Origin: Acidobacteriota bacterium
Lineage (GTDB): Bacteria; Acidobacteriota; Blastocatellia; Pyrinomonadales; Pyrinomonadaceae
Direction of reading: 5' to 3'
NCBI GenBank assembly: GCA_020200155.1
Contig: JAIVJG010000010.1
Location: 1 to 41,509, forward strand
Length of the DNA stretch: 41,509 bases
Part shown: piece by piece, positions 36,997 through 41,509 of the stretch
How the letters are laid out: each line of letters opens with the position of its first letter
Position numbering within the stretch: position 1 is the first letter of the stretch
Position numbers and translations under genes: made by a program
The notes under the pieces: model-generated
Told to the model about the DNA's origin: nothing
What the model saw: the letters and a program-made list of their open reading frames with translations, nothing else
Database searches by the model: none

Positions 36997-39051
36997 ATGA
37001 CAGAGCAAGCAAACTTAAAAAGCCGCGTCTATCAAGCGACGATCACCGTCGCCGGCATCGCGCTGTGGCTGACGGCGACCGTGAGCATCCCGGTCAACTA
37101 TGCGCCGCGCGAACAGTTGCTGCTGCTCGGACTCGTCCCCTTAATCGTCGCCGTCTGCATGTTCCTGCACGTCTTCCCGATGCCTTCGGGGTTGAAGTTC
37201 ACGCAGGAGAAAATGACGTTCAGCCTCTCGGACGCGATCATCCTGCTCGTCGCGTGCTGGTACGGACTCGTGCCGGCGGTCGTCATCGGCGGCATCGAAG
37301 GCTTCATCACTTCGCGCCGTGCCGTGCATAGGCTCTCCAGCAATCTCTTTTCGCTCGGCATGATGTCGCTGGCCGCCGCTGCCGCTGCCGGCACTCTCAA
37401 CGGCGTGCTGCGTTTCGGCTTCAACGAAGCGGGCGGCGGCGGCAACCACACCTTTTTCGCGGCGGCGTTGGCGCTTCTGGTCGCCAGCGTGACGCACATC
37501 ACGGTCAATACCGGACTCATCGCGACGCTGCTCGCGCTGCGGCACGACAATCCGATCCTGCGCTCGTGGAAAGAATTTTTGTGGGCCGTGCCGATGTTTC
37601 TACCAACGGGCGCGGCGGCGACGCTGATGTATCTGGCGCTGCAACACGGACTGCTGGCCGTCTTCGTGATCGGCGTCCCCATCCTGCTCACGCTCTATCT
37701 CAGCCACCGGCAATCGCACGACAGCGTGCAGGAGCGCATCAGCCTCATCGAGAGAGCGCAGCAGGAGCGCATCGCCGTCATGGAGAAGGCGCACCGCCAG
37801 ACCATCGAGGCGCTCGCCGTCGCCATCAACGCGAAAGACGAGGTGACGCACGAGCACGTCTTACGTGTGCAGATTTACGCCGCCGGTGTCGCGAGCATTC
37901 TCGGCTGTGACGAACTGCAAGTCGAAGCCCTGAAGGCAGGCGCGCTCCTGCACGATATAGGCAAGATTGCCGTCCCCGACTATATCCTGAACAAGCCCGG
38001 CAAACTCACCGCCGCCGAGTTCGACCAGATGAAGTTTCACACCATCGCGGGCGCGCAGATTCTCGGTCGAGTCGAGTTTCCCTATCCGGTCGTGCCCGTC
38101 GTCCGCCATCATCACGAGCGTTGGGACGGCAAAGGTTATCCGGACGGCTTGAGCGGCGAGGGGATTCCGCTCACCGCGCGCATCCTCTCCGTCGTGGATT
38201 GCTTTGACGCCGTGCGCGAAGACCGCCAGTATCGCAAGGGGATGACGCGCGAAGAGGCCATCGCCCTCATCATGGATGGCAGCGGCACGCAGTATGACCC
38301 GCGCGTCGTGGGAACTTTCATCACGCACCTGCCCGAATTCGAGGCCGAGATACAGGCGCACCGCGACGTGCCGCTGCCTACCTTCGGCATCGAACCGACG
38401 GAAAAACTCTCCGAGGCCGCGCTCAAAGTCGCGCCCGCCGCCGGGCTGGCCGAGGAGTCGCACGCGAAAGAGACCGTCACGGAAAAGGTCAAACACGAAG
38501 AGCGACGGGCGCTCGACGGTCTCACGCGCGCACTCGAAGCCACGCGCTCGACCGAAGAGATGCTCGATGCCTTCACCCAAAAACTCTCCGTGCTCGTCCC
38601 CTTCGACACCTGCGCGTTCACGCGCGTCATGCCCGGCAGCGGCGAGAACCTCGTCGTCCACGTTACAGGACGCAACGCGGCGCTGCTCAAAGGGCGCACC
38701 ATTCCGCCCGGCGAAGGCGTCACAGGCTGGGTGCTGACGAACGGCAAGCCCTTCTGCAACACAGACCCCAGGCTCGACCTCCCGGCGCACGCCGCCGCCG
38801 GCTTCACCGACTACCGCACGCTCGCCGTCTTTCCCGTCACGCGCGACAAAGAGATGTACGGCGCGCTCACGCTCTACTCCGCCTCGCTCTCCGAATACAA
38901 CGCAGACCACCAGCGCCTTCTTCAGGAAGCGGCACACGTCCTCGCCACGGCGCTCTCCGCAGGCAAGCACGCGACTCAACAACCATCGGGCGTGCCTTTA
39001 ACTCCTACGGCGACGGCGGAGGCGACTCTCGAATCAGAACTTACACACTGA
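36997..39051 (+). CDS. Membrane HD-GYP phosphodiesterase-like protein with GAF domain
   Basis: A 684-residue protein. Seven or so membrane helices (about 14-235) form an uncharacterised sensory module. A coiled segment (240-268) leads to an HD-GYP domain with H319-D320 in LLHDIGKIAVPD, HHHERWDGKGYPDGL (G380-Y381-P382) and RILSVVDCFDAV. HD-GYP enzymes hydrolyse cyclic di-GMP, and all the usual metal-binding residues appear present. A linker with charged helices (about 470-495) joins a C-terminal GAF domain (about 505-655, GEGVTGWVLTNGKPF), which may bind a small ligand. It is probably a signal-controlled regulator of c-di-GMP levels. It lies 50 bp after the subtilase in the same direction; a shared transcript is possible. 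Confidence 0.93.
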   Translation: MTEQANLKSRVYQATITVAGIALWLTATVSIPVNYAPREQLLLLGLVPLIVAVCMFLHVFPMPSGLKFTQEKMTFSLSDAIILLVACWYGLVPAVVIGGIEGFITSRRAVHRLSSNLFSLGMMSLAAAAAAGTLNGVLRFGFNEAGGGGNHTFFAAALALLVASVTHITVNTGLIATLLALRHDNPILRSWKEFLWAVPMFLPTGAAATLMYLALQHGLLAVFVIGVPILLTLYLSHRQSHDSVQERISLIERAQQERIAVMEKAHRQTIEALAVAINAKDEVTHEHVLRVQIYAAGVASILGCDELQVEALKAGALLHDIGKIAVPDYILNKPGKLTAAEFDQMKFHTIAGAQILGRVEFPYPVVPVVRHHHERWDGKGYPDGLSGEGIPLTARILSVVDCFDAVREDRQYRKGMTREEAIALIMDGSGTQYDPRVVGTFITHLPEFEAEIQAHRDVPLPTFGIEPTEKLSEAALKVAPAAGLAEESHAKETVTEKVKHEERRALDGLTRALEATRSTEEMLDAFTQKLSVLVPFDTCAFTRVMPGSGENLVVHVTGRNAALLKGRTIPPGEGVTGWVLTNGKPFCNTDPRLDLPAHAAAGFTDYRTLAVFPVTRDKEMYGALTLYSASLSEYNADHQRLLQEAAHVLATALSAGKHATQQPSGVPLTPTATAEATLESELTH

Positions 39052-39183
39052 AGCGAAGCTTCAGAGGGCGAAGGGTGAAAGTGTGGAAGATGTTTCTTTC
39101 ATTTTCGCCCTTGCCCTCCTGTCTCCTGAAGTCGTCACTCGTCGCTTGTCACTCGCCGGCGCTTTTGTCACTATTGACCGGCC

Positions 39184-41509
39184 ATGAACGAACAGTCTTT
39201 CGCCACGCTCGAATACGACGAACTGCGTGCGCTGGTGCGTCGCGGCGCGCAGACGACGATGGGGCGTGCGCGCGTGGACGCGCTCGCGCCGCTATCTTCG
39301 CTCGAAGACGTGCGCCGCTCGCTCTCAGCCGTGACGGAGTGCGTCGAGTTGAGGAAGCGCGGCGGCGCGTGGTCTTTCGCGGAGTTGGGCGATCCTTCGG
39401 ACGCACTGGCGCGACTGGCGATAGAGGGCGCGATTTTAGAGCCGTTAGTCCTGCTCGAACTCGCGCGCCTGTGCGAGCAGGCGGCGGACGCGCGGGCCGC
39501 CGTCTCCGCCGAGCGCGACGACTGCCCTGTGCTGTGGGAGTTCGTCGCGGAACTCCCGCGCACACTGACGGCGCTGGCCGCGCGCGTCCATTCCAAGATT
39601 CTTCCGGGCGGAGAACTCGACGACCGCGCCAGCCCCGAACTCGCGCGCATCCGCGCAGACATCGTGCGCCTGCGCTCGTCAATCGCGCGCTCGCTCGAAA
39701 ACCTGATGCGCCGCTCCGAAGAAGCGATTCAAGACAACCTCGTGACGGTACGCAACGACCGCTACGTGATTCCCGTCCGCTCCGATCATCGCGGGCGCGT
39801 GCAGGGCGTCGCGCACGGCTTCTCATCTTCGGGCGCGACCGTCTTCGTCGAGCCTCTGGAGACGATTGACTCGAACAACGAGCTACAGTCCCTGCGCGAG
39901 ACGGAGGAGCGAGAGATCGCGCGCATCCTCTCCACATTGACGGAAGAGTTGCGACAGGAATTGCCAGCCGTCGTCTCTGCGTCCCGCGCCGTGGCGGAAC
40001 TCGACTTCATCGGCGCGAAGGCGGCGCTCTCGTCGCACCTCGATTGCGTCGAGCCGCGAATCGGCACAGAGGCGACGCTCGAACTCGAAGAGGCGCGTCA
40101 TCCTTTGCTCGAAGAAAATTTGCGCGGGGCCGGGCGCGAAGTCGTGCCCATCTCGCTCTCGCTCGACGCGACGCGTCCGGTGATGGTCATCTCCGGCGCG
40201 AACGCGGGCGGCAAAACCGTCGTCTTGAAGACGGCGGGACTGCTGTCTCTGATGGCGCTCTCCGGTCTGCACATCCCCGCACGCGCGGCGCGCTTTCCGC
40301 TCTACGCTTCCGTGCTCGCAGACATCGGCGACCGCCAGTCGCTCGCCGCGAATCTCTCGACCTTCACCTCTCACGTCGCCAACATCCGTCGCATGATCGA
40401 AGTGTGCGAACGTCCCGCGCTCGTCCTGCTCGACGAGGTCGGCACGGGCACTGACCCGGAAGAAGGCTCTGCGCTCGGCGTCGCGGTGGTGGATCACTTC
40501 CGGCGCGCGTGCGGCGCACACGTCATCGCGACGACGCACTACAGCGGCCTCAAGATGTACGCGGCGAACGAGGAGGGCGTCCTTAACGCCAGCGTCGAGT
40601 TCGACGAGCGAACTTTGGAGCCGACCTATCGCCTGCTCGTCGGCGTCGCAGGCTCATCCGCCGGCCTTGAGATCGCGCGGCGCTTTGGCCTGCCCGACGA
40701 AGTGATCGGCGCGGCGCGCAGCCGCGTGGACGAGCGCACGCTCGCCGCCGCCGCATACCTGCGCCGCATCAAGCGTGAATCGGAAGAGGCCGAAGCATTG
40801 CGGCTCGCCCTCGAAGAAGAACGCAGGGCCGTCGCCGAAAAATACGCCGCGCTCGACCGGGAGGCGCAACGGCGCGAGCGCGAGCGCGAAACCGACTTCA
40901 ACAAAAAGCTGCAAGCGGCGGTCACGAATTTTGAACTCCGCGCACGCGAACTCTTCTCGCACATCGAAGACCGCGCCGTCCGCTTACGCATCGAGCGCGA
41001 GACGGAAAAGCGCGCGGCGGAACTGCGCCGCGAAGCGCAAAAGCAGCGCGCCACACTCGCACGTCCCGCGAGCGCGACCGCCAGCGACGCGCCGGGCGGC
41101 GTCCGCGTCGTCCGACATGGACGCGAGGACTCAGAGCGCAAGTCTTCCGTGAGAGGCGCTGAAAAATCCCTCGCGCGAGAGGCCGGCGTGGGCGACACGG
41201 TGCGCCTGCTGTCATTCGGCACGACGGGCGTGGTCGAACGAATCAGCGACGGCGAGGCCGAGGTGCGCGTCGGCAACCTGCGCCTGCGCGAGAAGGTCGC
41301 CAACCTTGAGGTTGTCGAGCGCATTCCGCAAAAGGCGGACGAAACGCTCGCCGGACGTTTGCAGCGCATGCGCGAGAGCGGCACAGAAGTGCGCCTGCGC
41401 CAGTCGCGCGAAGCGCCCGACGCCGAACTCAATCTCATCGGCAAAACCACGGACGTGGCGACGGACGAGGCCGACAAATTCCTCGACGCAGCGTACATGA
41501 ACGACCTCA
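39184..41509 (+). CDS. mutS2: MutS2 family ATPase, 3' end outside the window
   Basis: At least 775 residues are present; the gene runs off the window. It starts with the typical TLEYDELRALVRRGAQT. The coiled clamp region, the ATPase domain (Walker A GANAGGKT at 338-345, Walker B LLDEVGTGTDPEEG, ATTHYSGLK) and a long Arg/Glu-rich coiled coil (about 520-620) follow. The KOW-like segment (VGDTVRLLSFGTTG) comes next, and the beginning of the Smr domain (ELNLIGKTTDVATDEAD) is reached at the window edge. MutS2 proteins act on branched DNA or on stalled, collided ribosomes, and lack the mismatch-recognition domain of MutS. ATG 39184 has a poor ribosome site, but the family start fits. The short spacer before it carries GTCACT words. 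Confidence 0.95.
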   Translation, partial: MNEQSFATLEYDELRALVRRGAQTTMGRARVDALAPLSSLEDVRRSLSAVTECVELRKRGGAWSFAELGDPSDALARLAIEGAILEPLVLLELARLCEQAADARAAVSAERDDCPVLWEFVAELPRTLTALAARVHSKILPGGELDDRASPELARIRADIVRLRSSIARSLENLMRRSEEAIQDNLVTVRNDRYVIPVRSDHRGRVQGVAHGFSSSGATVFVEPLETIDSNNELQSLRETEEREIARILSTLTEELRQELPAVVSASRAVAELDFIGAKAALSSHLDCVEPRIGTEATLELEEARHPLLEENLRGAGREVVPISLSLDATRPVMVISGANAGGKTVVLKTAGLLSLMALSGLHIPARAARFPLYASVLADIGDRQSLAANLSTFTSHVANIRRMIEVCERPALVLLDEVGTGTDPEEGSALGVAVVDHFRRACGAHVIATTHYSGLKMYAANEEGVLNASVEFDERTLEPTYRLLVGVAGSSAGLEIARRFGLPDEVIGAARSRVDERTLAAAAYLRRIKRESEEAEALRLALEEERRAVAEKYAALDREAQRRERERETDFNKKLQAAVTNFELRARELFSHIEDRAVRLRIERETEKRAAELRREAQKQRATLARPASATASDAPGGVRVVRHGREDSERKSSVRGAEKSLAREAGVGDTVRLLSFGTTGVVERISDGEAEVRVGNLRLREKVANLEVVERIPQKADETLAGRLQRMRESGTEVRLRQSREAPDAELNLIGKTTDVATDEADKFLDAAYMNDL

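Overview
The window is GC-rich (roughly 60-65% by eye) and densely coded. It suggests a member of the Acidobacteriota, most likely the Blastocatellia/Pyrinomonas side. This is inferred from gene content: a fused E2-E1 2-oxoglutarate dehydrogenase, a DUF4214 secreted protein, a STAND/BTAD regulator, subtilases with very short tandem repeats, and many small secreted proteins of unknown role. No rRNA, tRNA, insertion sequence, phage gene or CRISPR array was found.

Layout. 1-2161: a broken or frameshifted secreted protein (cut by the window edge), divergent from a secreted cyclophilin. 2162-2770: non-coding, with a long hairpin and a cluster of TTGAG direct repeats. 2771-10176: a very long ORF joining a MalT-like STAND ATPase/TPR/winged-helix/BTAD regulator to a secreted subtilase with 27 octapeptide units (consensus GLTMTGAD) and SLH-like modules, preceded by an ATPase-only STAND protein. 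10594-11323: a heptad coiled-coil protein and a 61-residue partner. 11394-13789: cytochrome P450 and a PhzF-family enzyme. 14025-19860 (plus strand): DUF4214 secreted protein, HutF, ArgE-like M20 hydrolase and a secreted protein of unknown role. 19948-25222 (minus strand): an M29-like lipoprotein and Kgd. 25470-28299 (plus strand): an alpha/beta hydrolase that has lost its nucleophile region, a thioredoxin-like gene with an in-frame TGA at the first position of its CxxC site (probable selenoprotein), a Tat-exported small protein and an amidase. 28296-34316 (minus strand): a CheA-like kinase without a CheW domain, NusB, RibH, enoyl-CoA hydratase, 3-hydroxyacyl-CoA dehydrogenase and a rhomboid protease. 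34748-41509 (plus strand): a second subtilase with GSGITL repeats, a membrane HD-GYP/GAF protein, and MutS2 cut by the window end.

How they fit together. Housekeeping metabolism (TCA cycle, histidine and arginine metabolism, riboflavin, fatty-acid oxidation) is interleaved with secreted or surface functions (two subtilases, rhomboid, cyclophilin, lipoprotein). The STAND/BTAD regulator sits with one protease, and TTGAG repeats at 11-bp spacing nearby resemble the operators of SARP-type BTAD regulators.

The most notable item is the 138-residue thioredoxin-like ORF at 25997-26413. It reads through TGA at 26138 in a U-G-N-C motif, with a stem-loop starting 10 nt downstream and its GUC apical loop 18 nt from the TGA. 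Next is the regulator-protease read-through ORF with its octapeptide repeat region.
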